From the NCBI RefSeq assembly GCF_019578655.1, contig NC_063263.1, forward strand, positions 21,823,001 to 21,887,000: a stretch of 64,000 bases of DNA, written 5' to 3'. The DNA comes from Ricinus communis. Taxonomy: Eukaryota; Streptophyta; Magnoliopsida; Malpighiales; Euphorbiaceae. Below are positions 11,455-22,926 of this stretch, in pieces. The translations under genes and the position numbers were made by a program. The notes beneath the pieces were generated by a model that saw only the letters and a program-made list of their open reading frames with translations, was not told where the DNA came from and did no database searches. The stretch's first letter is position 1. The number at the start of each line of letters is the position of its first letter.

Positions 11455-13800
11455 TGTATCAATTTGTGATAGTCTTAATTGATGATATTCTAATATATTC
11501 TAGTAATTCTGAAGAGCATGAACATCATTTAAGAACAGTATTACAAACTTTGAGAGAAAAGCAGTTATATGGTAAGTTCAGTAAATGTGAGTTCTGGATG
11601 AATAACATTGCATTTTTGGGGCATATTTTATCTGCATAAGGTGTTCAACCGGACCCATCTAAGGTGAAGGCTATTCAAGAGTGGGAATCACCAAGAAATA
11701 TTTCAGAAGTTCGTAGTTTTCTGGAATTGGCTGGGTACTATAGAAGATTCGTGAAGAACTTCTCCATTTTATCAAAGCCATTGACTAATCTGTTGAAGAA
11801 ACAAGTGACTTTTCAGTGGAATGATAAATGCCAAGCTAGTTTTGAGGAGTTGAAAAATAGATTGATTACAGCACCTATACTTACATTACCTATACAAGGA
11901 GGGGAATATGTAGTCTATACAGATGCTTCACTTAATGGTTTGGGTTGTGTATTGATGCAGAATGGAAGGGTTATTGCTTATGCTTCTAGACAACTTAGAC
12001 CTCATGAACAAAATTATCCCACACATGATTTAGAATTGGCTGCAATTGTACATGCTTTGAAAACTTGGAGACGTTATCTTTATGGAGAGACATTTCAAAT
12101 ATTCACTGACCACAAAAGCTTAAAGTATATACCTACACAGAAAGAATTGAACCTCAGGCAATGAAGATGGATGGAATTGTTGAAGGATTATGACTGTACC
12201 ATTGATTATCACCCAGGAAAAGCAAATGTTATGGCAGATGCACTTAGTAGGAAGAGTTTGGAAAGGGTTGCAGGTATGATTTCATATCAGATGAGTTCCT
12301 TAATTTCGCTAAGAGCTATGGATATGCATTTTTCAATAAAGAATGGGGTATTATTGACTATAATGAAAACTAGTCCCCGGATACTAGATGAGATCAAACA
12401 TGTACAAGGTAGTGATGCATATTTAAAGAAGTTACAAAAGAAGGTGCAAGATGGTAAGACAAATGAACTAATCGAGCGAGATGATGGAATATGGGTTATG
12501 AAAACCAGAGTATATGTACCTAATGTAGCCGCATTGAAACAAAAGATTCTTTGGGAGGCTCACAATTCTCCTTATTCAATGCACCCAGGGAGTACAAAGA
12601 TGTATAACAATTTAAAGCCACATTATTGGTGGTCAGGCATGAAGAGGGAAGTTGCAGAATATGTAGCTAAATGCCTAACTTGTCAACAAGTGAAAGTAGA
12701 ACAATAATCACCTGTAGGTAAATTACAATCTTTAATTATACCTAAGTGGAAATGGGAAAAAATTACTATGGACTTTGTTGTTGGTTTGCATCGCACTTTT
12801 AGGAGAAATGATGCTATTTGGGTAATAGTTGATAGGTTAACAAAATCAGCACACTTTTTACCTATTCAAAAGAATGATTCATTGGATAAGCTAGCCAACT
12901 TGTATGTGAAAGAAATTGTTAGGTTGCATGTTGTACCTATCTCCATTGTTTCAGACAGGGATCCTCGGTTTACATCTCATTTCTGGAAGAGCTTACAAGT
13001 GGCAATGGGAACTAGATTGCATTTCAATACTGCTTTTCATCCACAAACAGATGGGCTTGTGCATTAGAGTATAGCGGAAATTGGGATGAACAGGTACCAC
13101 TTATGGAATTTGCTTATAATAATAGTTTTCATTCTAGTATTGGTATGCCACCATACGAGGCATTATATGGGAGAAAATGTAGAAGCCCTATATGTTGGGA
13201 TGTAGAAGGGTTGAGACAATTAGAAGGTCCTGAAATTATTCAAGAAACAGTAGACAAGATACAAGTTACGAAGCAGTGTATCAAGGTAGCACAAGATAGA
13301 TAAAAAAGCTATACAGATAAATACAGAAGGAAAATTGAGTATGAAGTCGGGGATAAGGTTTTCTTGAGAGTATCACCATGGAGGGGTATCATTCGATTTG
13401 GTAAACAAGGTAAACTAAGTCCTCGATATTATCAGGCCGTATGAGATTTTAAAGCGGGTTGGTCCTTTAGCCTATAGACTTGCATTACCCCTAAAGTTAG
13501 CTAAAGTACATAATGTTTTCCATGTTTCTATGCTTCGAATGATATCGATTTGATCCTAGCCATATTATCAAGATACCATAAATTGAAGTTTCTGAAAAAC
13601 TCACATATGTTGAAGAACCGATTCAAATATTAGACCGACAGGTTAGAAAATTAAGAAACAAGAAAATTCCTATGGTAAAGGTGAAATGGAGTCAACATTC
13701 ATCTAAGGAAGCAACTTGGAAGTAGAGAAGCATATGATGGATAAATACCCGAGCTTATTTGGCATGTCTGTTGGCGATTAGTTAATTTCGAGGACGAAAT
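11455..13800 (+). pseudogene. chromovirus pol remnant (RT end, RNase H, integrase, chromodomain)
   Basis: Reading blocks 11454-11639, 11664-12164, 12171-12707, 12768-13067 and 13103-13303 are one polyprotein broken by stops. Seen in order: the RT active site IDDILIYS (about 11478-11501), an RT thumb block with [10 protein letters not shown], and RNase H ([10 protein letters not shown] near 11915, then [14 protein letters not shown] and the FTDHKSLKY block). Next come the integrase HHCC zinc region (ending CLTCQQ near 12690) and the integrase core with MDFVVGL and SDRDPRFTS. Between 13060 and 13105 the segment that normally carries the catalytic glutamate is deleted and the frame shifts. The region 13590-13720 reads as a chromodomain (VKVKWSQHSSKEATW). 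The stop at 12162 (aatgaag for the expected aa-tgg/cga type codon) and others make the protein non-functional. Confidence 0.85.
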
Positions 13801-13819
13801 TTTTTAAGTGGGTAGGAAT

Positions 13820-16404
13820 TGTCACAACCAAATTTATTTATTTATTTTTAATTAATAATTAATATTCATTAGCATGTCATTAAACATGTCATTTGCATCA
13901 TGATTATGTATGACCTATTTTATTATATTATGTGGTAGATAAATAAATTATTTAGTTACATATTGATTTAATTGAAAAGTAATGATTTTGGACTAAATTG
14001 GAAAGTTAGAAGGAAAGAGGATTAAATTGTAAAATTGCCTATTTTTACACCAATTTACCACCTTTTCATTTCTTCATTTCTACACATGCATTTCCTATTT
14101 CCTCTTCTTCTTTGTCTCTCTCATTCTTCTCCTTTTCTTCTTCAAACCTTGATTTCCTAATCAAACTCTACAAACTTTTAGTAAGTGAGAATCTAATTCT
14201 TCTTTTAAGTTTGAAAGATTTGGGCTTTCTTAATCAAGGGAAACAAAGGTGAGTAATTTTAATTTCTTGGTTTTGCTGTAAATTAGGATTAATGATATGA
14301 AATTGTTGATGGTTATGTGTTTTGGAATTGTTTAATCAAGAGTGAACATACTATTACTTGTGATCTTGAACTTATGATCTTGAAGCTGAAATTTCTGGGC
14401 AGAATTTTTCACCTCTGATTTCGTGACCTTAGAGGCTTAATCTCGAAAATTTCCAAACATGAAAGTTGTAGGTATATGTTTCAGGAATATCTCTGTAAAA
14501 TGGTTTTGCAGATCGTTGAGTGAGTATGAACTTATAAGGTTCGAATTGCTGCTGCTCTGTTTGTGGTTCAGCAGGTGACCTGGTTTTTATGCTGACATTT
14601 TGAGGCATTTAGAGGCTGAACCAAGCAAAGAGTTAAACATGAAAGTTGTTCATTTATATATCTAGTATATGTCTGTAAAATTTCATAATTTTTGGTTGAG
14701 TATAACGTGAGATATGTTGAACTTAATATGGCCTGCTCGAAACTGTTTTAAGCAGAAATCGGACTTAGGATTCAGAAATTTGTTGCTAATTGTGTGTTTC
14801 ACAATTTGAGCTAGAGAAGTCCAAATTGAGTAAGATTAGTGTCTATAGAAACTTTAGGATGTTAACTTTATATCTGCAAAGTTTCATCAGAAAATTTATT
14901 CATTTAACTGGTCATTTAATAGGAAACGTTTTACTGTTCTCTTTAAATGGAAATTGGAGCAGCTGTATTGAAAATGCCATAATTATTTTTATACCAATGA
15001 TTTTGAAGTGATTCTTTCTGCTATGGTTTCTATTAATTGTACATAAGTTTTGGTGTAATTTCTAATTCAGTACCTACAAGCTGCCTTCATCAATAAATAT
15101 GTTGATTTATAGTCATTCATCTCATGCATCATATTAACATCAAGAATATATGTTATTTTGTTGAAATGTGATATTTTATGGATAGTAAAGATATGTATAT
15201 TTATGCCTTGTGATTAATTGTATTTGTATTGAATATGTGAATAGGTTCATCCAAAGGCAAGGAAGTGGTAAGAGAAAAAGAATAGGATTACTTTATTATC
15301 CTATAAATTTTGGTAAGCATTTAATAGACTAGACTTTGTGTATATTGAGTAGGAACTGCTGTTTGATTACTTAATAATTTCTTGGTTGACTGAGTTGATA
15401 TTGGTTATGTTTTTGGCTTGTTGTAAAGTGAATTGATTGTGATGTGTTGTGAAGTGAATTGATTGTGATTAAGGATTGATGACTCTTGAATGGATATTGT
15501 GTGATCGGGAAAGCTGAGCCGGGCGGATAGCTACGCGAGTATGTGAGATGGCAAGACTGAGCTGGGCGGATAGTCTTATCAAGTTTGTGTATATTGAGTA
15601 GGAACTGCTGTTTGATTACTTAATAATTTCTTGGTTGACTGAGTTGATATTGGTTATGTTTTTGGCTTGTTGTAAAGTGAATTGATTGTGATGTGTTGTG
15701 AAGTGAATTGATTGTGATTAAGGATTGATGACTCTTGAATGGATATTGTGTGATCGGGAAAGCTGAGCCGGGCGGATAGCTACGCGAGTATGTGAGATGG
15801 CAAGACTGAGCTGGGCGGATAGTCTTATCAAGTGGTTACTGAAATTTGAAAATGTGAGGAAATGTGAGGATGAGTCATCTGATCCTAATTTGATAGAAAT
15901 AATGTGGAATTGAATTATTTGACTTGGTTGAGTTTGAGATTATTTGCATTATGTGAGATGAAATTATTTGTTTATAAGAATAATTGAAATGGTTGATTTT
16001 GTGATTGTTAGTTAAATGTTGGTATAATTTTCTGTATTTGATAAAGACTTGATAATTCTAGCATAATATACTATAGTTTAGTAAATTAAATGCTTATTGA
16101 GTCGCTAGCTCATTCCTTAGCAATATTTTTCAGGTTAGTGCAGTTGTAGATAGTCTTAGCTGTGCATTGCTCTCTTTGCATCAGTCAATATTATCAGGTG
16201 GGCCAGAGGAGTTATATCAAGCATTGGGGCATTTTGGGTACTTGTGTAAATTAAAATAATGTATAAATTTTTCTTATGTATATTAAGTATGTTATGCCAC
16301 TTAAATTGTATGAATGTATATTATAATTAAGTAATAAATTATGTTTATAAAGTTAATTATATATATATTGCTATACAATTGGATGTTTGAGTTTGGGTGC
16401 TACA
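13820..16404 (+). repeat. chromovirus 3' LTR (about 2.6 kb)
   Basis: It starts tgtcacaacc just after the purine tract and ends gctaca before unrelated pararetrovirus DNA, giving TG...CA ends. There is no 5' partner in the window, so the limits rest on these end signatures. It contains a perfect 249-bp tandem duplication. The ORF at 14790-15011 inside it matches nothing I know. Confidence 0.65.
15335..15832 (+). repeat. perfect 249-bp tandem duplication inside the LTR
   Basis: Copies 15335-15583 and 15584-15832 look identical base for base and abut directly. Each contains the words gctgagccgggcggatag and gctgagctgggcggatag-like repeats. The rest of the element is heavily decayed, so this duplication is much younger than the insertion, or else an assembly artefact. 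Confidence 0.9.
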
Positions 16405-16559
16405 GTTTTTGATCTGAAGGCAGCCTTGTCATAGAAGGTCTTTATGCTCTTTTGGATTCTTGCAACCGAGTTAGTCCTTTTGAATTATAGAAGAACAGAT
16501 CGTGCAAGCTAATAGCTCAAAGCCAAAGGATCAAGAGGAAGAGATGAAGAGTTTAGAAA

Positions 16560-16720
16560 GCTATAAGGAGAATTTTATTTCTTGATAGATAAAAGAAAAC
16601 TGCCTGCTTACATTACCCAAAACTTCTTTTTATATAGAGGACCCTTATTACAATAAGACAGAAAAGATAAGGTGGGGATCTTATCTTTTACACGTGTACA
16701 CCTAAAAAGAAAAGATGAGA
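16560..16720 (-). promoter_or_regulatory. pararetroviral promoter and poly(A) region
   Basis: On the minus strand a TATA box (ctctatataaaaag) lies at about 16626-16639. An aataaa signal follows 50-60 bases on, near 16573, with acacgtg (G-box core) upstream near 16690. In caulimovirids the full-length transcript starts beyond the last ORF and polyadenylates shortly after, giving terminal redundancy. Position and spacing fit that layout. Confidence 0.5.
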
Positions 16721-16839
16721 TTACACACTTACATAAAGATAGATCCTATCACATGCATAAAAGGACAGAAATTAATACACCTAATAGGACGAAAAAGATA
16801 AGATAGGAATCTTATATTCTTACATCTTTTAATTATATC

Positions 16840-17700
16840 ATGAATCATGGAGGAGAGAGATTAATTGTTGTGTTGTCTTTATTGCCAGCAAAAAGGTGAG
16901 TTATCATCATCCAGGGGCTGAGAATCTTGCATAATGGCATCTTGTTGTTCAGTGATCAGACTTGGATCATCTAGTGGTGATGGCAGCACAGGTAAAGTGG
17001 ATCGTTCAGTGATTGAGTGTTCAATCTATTGATTATCAGGTCCATTGTAAGTGCAGACAAGTGGTGTAGAGACATTGGTCCTTCCTAAATCATTTCTTAA
17101 TTGTAGAGTGAGCTTTAATTCCGTTGTTATTGGCGGAGGAGCAAGATGTAAGGACATTTCAATTGTTCTCCAATAATGACACATGTTTTGGGTGGCATAG
17201 GTATCTTCTGAGAGCTTAAAGTAAGGCCTGTGAAGAATATAGATGACATGATATCCTGAAGGCTTGAAGTCATTATCTGTGAACAATTTATTTTCACGAA
17301 TGATTTTGAGGAGATCCTTTTTCCATTGATATGGGGTTTTGAACCAAGTGAGATATTTCCATGGATATGTTCCTTAATTTGTATCAATATTGAAGAAATA
17401 TAGGAGGCCCATGACTGGCACTTTTATAGCATGATAACAAACTGTGGAAAAACACTATAGAAACCATAGTTCACTTTCAATTTGTGGATGGGTAGGAGAA
17501 AGGTGATAGATTAAGCACCGAGGGTAATCTGGATAAAAGAAATTGAGTTGGATGGGTAGTAAGAAAGTCTGTTGGATGATTGCCAAATAATGAAACATCA
17601 TATTTTTGGCAAAATTGTTGACCTGTTTCGTTGTGAGGTTTGTAGGAAGGTCTGGTGGTGAGGGAGGTTGCAGAGGGTTTTTTGAAGATGCAGAGGCCAT
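16840..17700 (-). pseudogene. second ORF of the pararetrovirus, function unknown
   Basis: Downstream of RNase H on the minus strand a new Met at 17700 opens a frame beginning MASASSKNP. It continues, with one stop near 17455 and others, through 17387-17026 and possibly to about 16840. Florendoviruses are described as having a unique second ORF at this place. I match it by position and not by remembered sequence. I see no known domain: there are aromatic-rich stretches (YHVIYILHRPYF) and a proline-rich tail. Integrase and chromodomain motifs are absent. Confidence 0.5.
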
Positions 17701-17757
17701 GAAGATTATTGGAAGATTAATTGTTGAGGTGAGGAGGACAATAGGTTGGGGTTTTGG

Positions 17758-19440
17758 TTATGGTTTTGATAGTCTGGATAAGAAATTTGGGATGAGGTTT
17801 CTTGTTCCTTTTATATGCTGGACTTCAAAATCATACCTGCTAAACCATGATTTTAACCTCAATAATTGCGAATTTGGTAAGGTCTTCTGATTGGACTCGA
17901 GGATCTTTGAAAATGAAGAGTTATCCATTCGTACCAAGAAGTGTTGACCGATCAGAAAAAACTCAAACTTTTTTATCCCATATTTGACTACCAGAATCTC
18001 TTTATATGTTGAATGGTAATGCCTTTCTGATGGAGAAAATTGTCCTGATGCATGCCCACACAGTTGTTCCTTGTCATTGAGATTTTCAAGAAGAATTGGT
18101 CCCCATGCATGATCTGATGCGTCAGTCTGTAGGATAAGATGTCCTGTAGATGGAATGGTAAGGGGTGAAGGATTATAAGCTAATTCTTTCAGTCTCTTGA
18201 CAACTGTTGTCTGTTCTGTTCCCCAAGGGGGAGGGTTCTTTTTGAGCATTTTGGAAAGATGACGTGTGTAACTAGATAGATGTGGTATGGCTTCCCTGAC
18301 ATAGTTGAGTATCCCAAGAAATTGCTGGATTTGCTTTACAGAGAGATTCTCATTTGGGAAGTTATCAAGCTCTTTTGTCAAGTGTGGACCATACGTATAT
18401 TAGCCGTCTTTAAAATACATTCCAAGGAACTCTATCTCTTACTGGCCAATAACACTCTTCTTCTCTAAAAGCATTATTCCGTACTTTTGGATGATAGCAA
18501 GGAATTGTTTCAGGAGTTGATGATGTTCCTTAGCCGTTTCTGAGAATAAGAGAATATCATCAATGTAGATTAGGGAGGAATAGAGGATAGGCCCAAAGAT
18601 TTCTATCATTGTTTTTTGGAACTGAGAAGGGGGGCTATTTTGAGCCTAAAAGGCATGACTGTCCATTGGTATTGGGCGTTTGGGATACAAAAGGCTGTTT
18701 TGTATCTTTTTGAGGGATGGATACCCAATTGCCAAAATCCAACTTTGAGATCAAATTTTAAATAGAATTGGGCCTTTTGAATATGGACTTTTAGGTTCGA
18801 GATGCGAGGAAGAGAAAACTTGTTATCTTGCAAAAAATGATTCAGAGGCTTGTAATCAATAACAAGTCTCTTTTTTCCTCTTAGCTTTTCAGATTTTTTT
18901 TCCATGTATAAGGCTTGACAGGCCCATTGTGAGGTTGTGCGCTCGATGAGGCCTTGTTGTAGAAGAGTCAGGCACTCGGATCTGGCAAGAGCTAGATCTA
19001 TAGGAGACATTCCTAAATGGGTGGCTTTAGTTGGATTGACATCTTCGTTAAGCTTGAAAGAAAGGTTGATATAGAACTGGGGATTTTTCCACAAGGGTAG
19101 TGGATGTTGAAAATGTGAATGGGATTCTGGACAGAAAGGAAGGAATTTTTCCTTGTATTGCAGGAATGGTGGTTCTGTGTCTGTTATGGCGAACAGATTA
19201 AAAGTATTTGTGTATGGACAGAATTGCCTCTTGAACTTTATTCCATTGGGAAGAATTTGAAGCCTTTGAGCTTGATGATAAACATCAAAACCTATTAAAA
19301 GGTCTTTATTTGGGAGATATGAACCAATGATGTGCATTCATACCACACAATCAGGAAAGAACTATATCCCGATTTTTTGTTTTGTGATCAAGGTAGTCTT
19401 GAAAGTCTGGCCATTTGCCGCTCTGAAAAACTGAATATGA
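17758..19440 (-). pseudogene. pararetroviral reverse transcriptase and RNase H remnant
   Basis: The blocks 18606-19337 and 17758-18381 are two pieces of one RT-RNase H protein. The first carries LVIDYKPLN, KFDLKVGFWQLGI and CIPNAQYQW, typical of caulimovirid RT palm and fingers. A frame change falls in a C-run near 18640. The catalytic YIDDILLFS follows in the other frame (18555-18566). RNase H is recognisable by LQTDASDHAWG and a later HIKGTRNLIPNFLSR. Further stops lie near 18400-18470. It copies nothing today, but the catalytic motifs are still readable. Confidence 0.82.
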
Positions 19441-19442
19441 GA

Positions 19443-20105
19443 TTTTCAGTGTTCAGATGGGAGAACTTCAGGATTCATCATGCTTCTTTGAGCTCCAGTG
19501 TCAAAGAAAACTATGATTGAGATAGGTTTTGAATACCTTGAAGGTAAGACTTGTATAGGAACATAAGGTACTAGAGGAACCTTAGTAGCACGTTGAGACA
19601 ACTGGAAAACTAGAGATGGAGAGAAAGGATACTGCATCACATTTGCTAGTATGTCCTTTTCTTCTTTTGCAGAAAGACTGATCATCAGGATTGGAATTTC
19701 ATCAGCATCATAATCTGAGGAGGACTCTTCTGAGGAATCAGTAGAGTCTGAATGTTCTTCTTCTATTCCAAAAAGACTTTCTGGAGTGAGATCGTCTTGT
19801 TCTGATAAAAAAGACTATATCTTCTTCAAATGAATATGGTAGAGACATGGACATGCTAACTTGCTGGATCATTCTTGCTGCTTTTTCCGAATTTTGAGGG
19901 CAATCTTTAGCATAATGTCCCTTCTTTCGGCAGATGTAGCATCCGTTTGATTTGTTGCCTTGATTTTTCTTTTTTCGGAAGTGTTTGAATCTCTTTGTAT
20001 ATGGCCTTTTTTCCTTTGAACTCTTTGTTTCTATTCTGAGAGTATTTTTAGAAATGGTGTTTGATTTTCTTCTTGTGACTTTTTTCTTTGCTGGAAGCTC
20101 TTACA
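19443..20105 (-). pseudogene. pararetroviral coat C-terminus, zinc knuckle and protease remnant
   Basis: The right part (about 19950-20105) encodes a lysine/arginine-rich tail, then CYIC..GH....C (zinc knuckle C-x2-C-x4-H-x4-C), typical of caulimovirid coat proteins, which bind RNA. An acidic serine-rich linker (about 19690-19800) follows, then a protease domain with FFDTGAQ. The frame is interrupted between 19800 and 19830. The N-terminal coat and movement regions are missing. Confidence 0.75.
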
Positions 20106-20121
20106 GCTAAATGATAGCTGA

Positions 20122-21628
20122 CTACATCTCAGCAACCAATTTTCTAGATTGCGTCGGGGCCGCGGACAGTTTGCCTTGAGTCCACCTCTTCAGCATCTCT
20201 AATGCAGCCTTAGGCTGGTCCATGGGAACCATGTGCCCTGCATCGTGGACCTTGAGGAAAGCAAGAGGCCCATAACTTCTTAATACTCTAGCTTCTGAGT
20301 TGTCAATAGTGAAAGGAACTTCAGGAGATGCCCCGAAGGCTTTCTGACCTTACCATTCCATAGCATGAACCCATCTTGAATTTCCGAGCCAGTTGCAGAT
20401 AAGATCATATTCTCCTGCATAGACAAGCAACTGGATTCCATCCTCGAGGAGAGCAGGAATGCCTGCTTCAAGATTCCGCATCCAGTCCATCAGCATAGCC
20501 TGATACACCGCTTGCCAGGACACGGAGTCTATATCTCCAACACCAAGCGCATCCCTAACTGATTTCTGATTCAGAAATTTCTCCATGTTTGAGAAGTCAT
20601 AGCAGAGGCTCCCCTTGCATTTCTTTCTGATATCATAGTGATTAATATCACCAGCACTTGCCATGATGCTAGAGAATATAGTGTTGCAAACAAAATATGA
20701 GGCCATGCAGGAGAGCGTGCCATCAGTACCACATAGTTTTATTGCCATTTCACACACTGGAATCACCTTGCCAATACGAGCATAATCAGTTTTTGTAATT
20801 AAACCCATATCCAATGCATAATCTGTGTAAGCTTTGTACTGGATTGCAGGATCAGTAAGCCCATTGCCAATGGCAAACCCCTTGAGGTTTATATGAATGC
20901 CTTCTTTAGCTTTGTTTCCACTGTGAACTCGAGCAGCAAAAGCAGGAATATAGTGGCCAGCATATGATTCTCCAGTTATGTAAAAGTCATTCTTCACAAG
21001 TTCAGGATGCTCCAAAAAGAAGGCCTGTAAGAAATCATATAGGTCATTACTAACTCCCTCCTCATTGTGACGAACGATGTCTATCAAAACTATAGCTGAA
21101 CCCAGTCCCGATAGGTTGATCAACATACAGAAGATTTGATGCCTTGTCCCAACCATAGGGATTCCAAACAAGAGACATATTGTCAGCAATAGCAAAAAGG
21201 CCATTCTCATAAAACATTGCCAATTCACTACTATTGCCTGGGCCACCTGTCAACCATATCACCATTGGATCTTCCTTCTTCTTGTTTCTTGATTCGAAAA
21301 ATAAATAAAACATTCTGGCGAAGTGAGAGTTAGCGATTTTATAATAACCAGCATGATGCCCTAAATCCTCAACAGAAACTGCTCCATAATCACCTTCAAC
21401 ATTCAGAAACTTAATTCGCTTCTCTACAATTCTTCCCCCTCCGTCAACACTATCATAAACGACATCATCTCTGCGGTCGATAACGTTAACGTCTTTCTCC
21501 GGTAGCAAATTCAGTTCTCTAATTAGCTTCTCTGCCTGTAACGAGGGGAAACTTGATTTCCCAAGACGGAGGTGATCGCTACCGTGAGATAATGCTATAA
21601 AAAGAAAATTGGTAAGCTTTTGTTCCAT
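20122..21628 (-). pseudogene. processed pseudogene of a serine carboxypeptidase (SCPL48/49 type)
   Basis: One uninterrupted stretch covers a whole serine carboxypeptidase: propeptide, oxyanion region (WLTGGPGNSSEL), nucleophile GESYAGHY, catalytic Asp region (YAGEYDLICNW) and catalytic His region (HDAGHMVPM). The family is secreted or vacuolar peptidases and acyltransferases, with genes normally split by many introns. The lack of any intron points to a reverse-transcribed copy. Lesions: a frameshift near 21105 just after GTGFSYS; a stop near 20354 where a Ser codon is expected after AMEW; and the Cys of GGPGCSS replaced by Asn. No signal peptide is evident after the Met at 21628. Reading stays recognisable to the stop at 20122-20124. 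Its end lies within 20 bases of the pararetrovirus. Confidence 0.85.
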
Positions 21629-21971
21629 TTTTTTAATAAAAAAATATTTATATTCTTCAAATGTAAACATGATGATTTTTAAAAAACTTTACCCGTTACC
21701 CTCAGAATAAATACAGCTTAATTAAATGGAAGCAATGGGAGTTCTTCCTTCCTAATTGATTTCTAATAATATTTCAATTACTCATCCATAATTTCCATAA
21801 AATAGACAATAATATAATGCATAAAATATAATAGGCAAGAATTTTCTCAGGCGCTTATGCAAGAGAGCCAAATAATAAAGTAACATTTTAATTTAATTTA
21901 ATTTTAGGTGGGCTAGTGGAGCTGCTTCTCGATGAAACGCATGCAATAACTCATCTTACATTGGTCAAGCA

Positions 21972-22354
21972 TAGACCTGTTCATGAGTCGGGCTTGGCCT
22001 GACCGGGCTTGACTTTATTTTGAACAAGTCCGAACCCGTCTAAGCTCGAGAATTTTTTAATATCTCTCAGTCCAAGCCCGGGTCCGAATTTTTTTTAAAA
22101 AACTCGGCCCGGCCCGAACAATTGTTAAACCTGTAAATACGGGTCGGGTCTGGACGGGTTCGGGTCGGGCTTGAGTTTAGTTTTATTTAAATATATTATT
22201 AATAACAATAAAATTATAAACAAAAATAATAAATAGCTAAGTGATATGTAACACTTAATTATAAGTTGAAGGTCACAAGTTCAAATGCTAGGTATGACAT
22301 TTTTTTTTTCTAATTAAACTAAAATCGGGCCGGACCGGGCGGGTACCAGGTCTA
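21972..22354. mobile_element. hAT-type MITE with perfect 8-bp target duplication
   Basis: The 383-bp insert is flanked by gtcaagca at 21964-21971 and 22355-22362. Its ends are perfect 8-bp inverted repeats, tagacctg and caggtcta. The interior is rich in cgggt/acccg words (gggcttggcctgaccgggc near the left, gggccggaccgggc near the right) that can fold back. No coding capacity. Confidence 0.88.
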
Positions 22355-22740
22355 GTCAAGCATCACTCTCATTCAACTTATATTTTAAAATCTCAATTTG
22401 TAACAATTCTCAGGAAACTCCAATAACACTGGCAAGATTGAAAAATAAAATTTTCTGGATAAAGAATTAAGAGAAGAATGATACTGAGAAGCTTGAACTG
22501 GAATTCAAATTTCTAAAGCAGCAATTGAAAATCAATGAGCTACGAACTTGGTCATCCTTTGCAATTTTCAGAAAAACATCAATCCATAAACTACAGAGTC
22601 AGCCCCTCAAACCACCCGTTTTGAGGTACTGTCCGCTTTTCTTCATTTTCAATCTAACACCAACGATGATCAAAGAGCTCATTCCAGCATAACAAACTAG
22701 GCTACACTGGTAAAATCCAATTAAGCATACACCGATTGAT

Positions 22741-22860
22741 GGGATGTAGCTCAATTGGTACTAGATTCGTGGCAAAATTTCAAATTCGAATCACTCGAGC
22801 TCACTTGGTATTCCAATTCGAACCAGTCCAGCTGAATACCAATTATCATGCATAATCACA
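22741..22860 (+). repeat. possible tRNA-derived SINE remnant
   Basis: gggatgtagctcaattggta at 22741-22760 reads like the 5' half of a tRNA and contains a good pol III A box (tagctcaattgg, 22747-22758). A weak B box (aattcgaatca, 22783-22793) follows at tRNA-like spacing. The acceptor and anticodon stems do not pair, so it is not a working tRNA gene. The body and 3' end are not definable. Confidence 0.35.
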
Positions 22861-22926
22861 AAGTGATGTGCAATGACCAATAGAACCCAAAAAAGAAAAA
22901 GAAAAAAAAAAAACAAATCCTACTAA

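Larger units (their letters stand above)
11455..16404 (+). mobile_element. 5'-truncated Ty3 chromovirus (Tekay/Del-like)
   Basis: The element starts abruptly inside the RT palm motif (IDDILIYS), so the 5' LTR, gag, protease and half of RT are missing. RNase H, integrase, a chromodomain-like tail and the 3' LTR (13820-16404) follow. The boundary at the LTR is marked by a purine tract (aagtgggtaggaa) just before tgtcacaacc. The LTR ends gggtgctaca. The chromodomain after integrase places it in the chromovirus clade. Many nonsense codons and a deletion in integrase show that it is dead. Confidence 0.85.
16405..20105 (-). mobile_element. endogenous pararetrovirus fragment (Caulimoviridae, petuvirus/florendovirus-like)
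   Basis: Read on the minus strand from right to left: a basic coat-protein C-terminus with a CCHC knuckle (19900-19942), an aspartic protease (DTGA, 19492-19503), RT (YIDD at 18555-18566), and RNase H (17758-18381). These are followed by a separate ORF starting near 17700 and then a TATA/poly(A) region near 16570-16650. There is no integrase and no LTR pair, which separates it from Ty3 elements. RT and RNase H read closest, from memory, to petuvirus and florendovirus proteins. The movement-protein and coat N-terminal regions are absent: the right end abuts a carboxypeptidase pseudogene. It is broken by a frameshift near 18640 and several stops, so it cannot encode an intact polyprotein. Confidence 0.82.

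Noticed and set aside
14790..15011. 73-codon ORF in the chromovirus LTR
   Set aside because: It lies within LTR sequence and has no similarity that I recognise.
22741..22812. Functional tRNA gene
   Set aside because: The acceptor and anticodon stems do not pair and the B box is poor.
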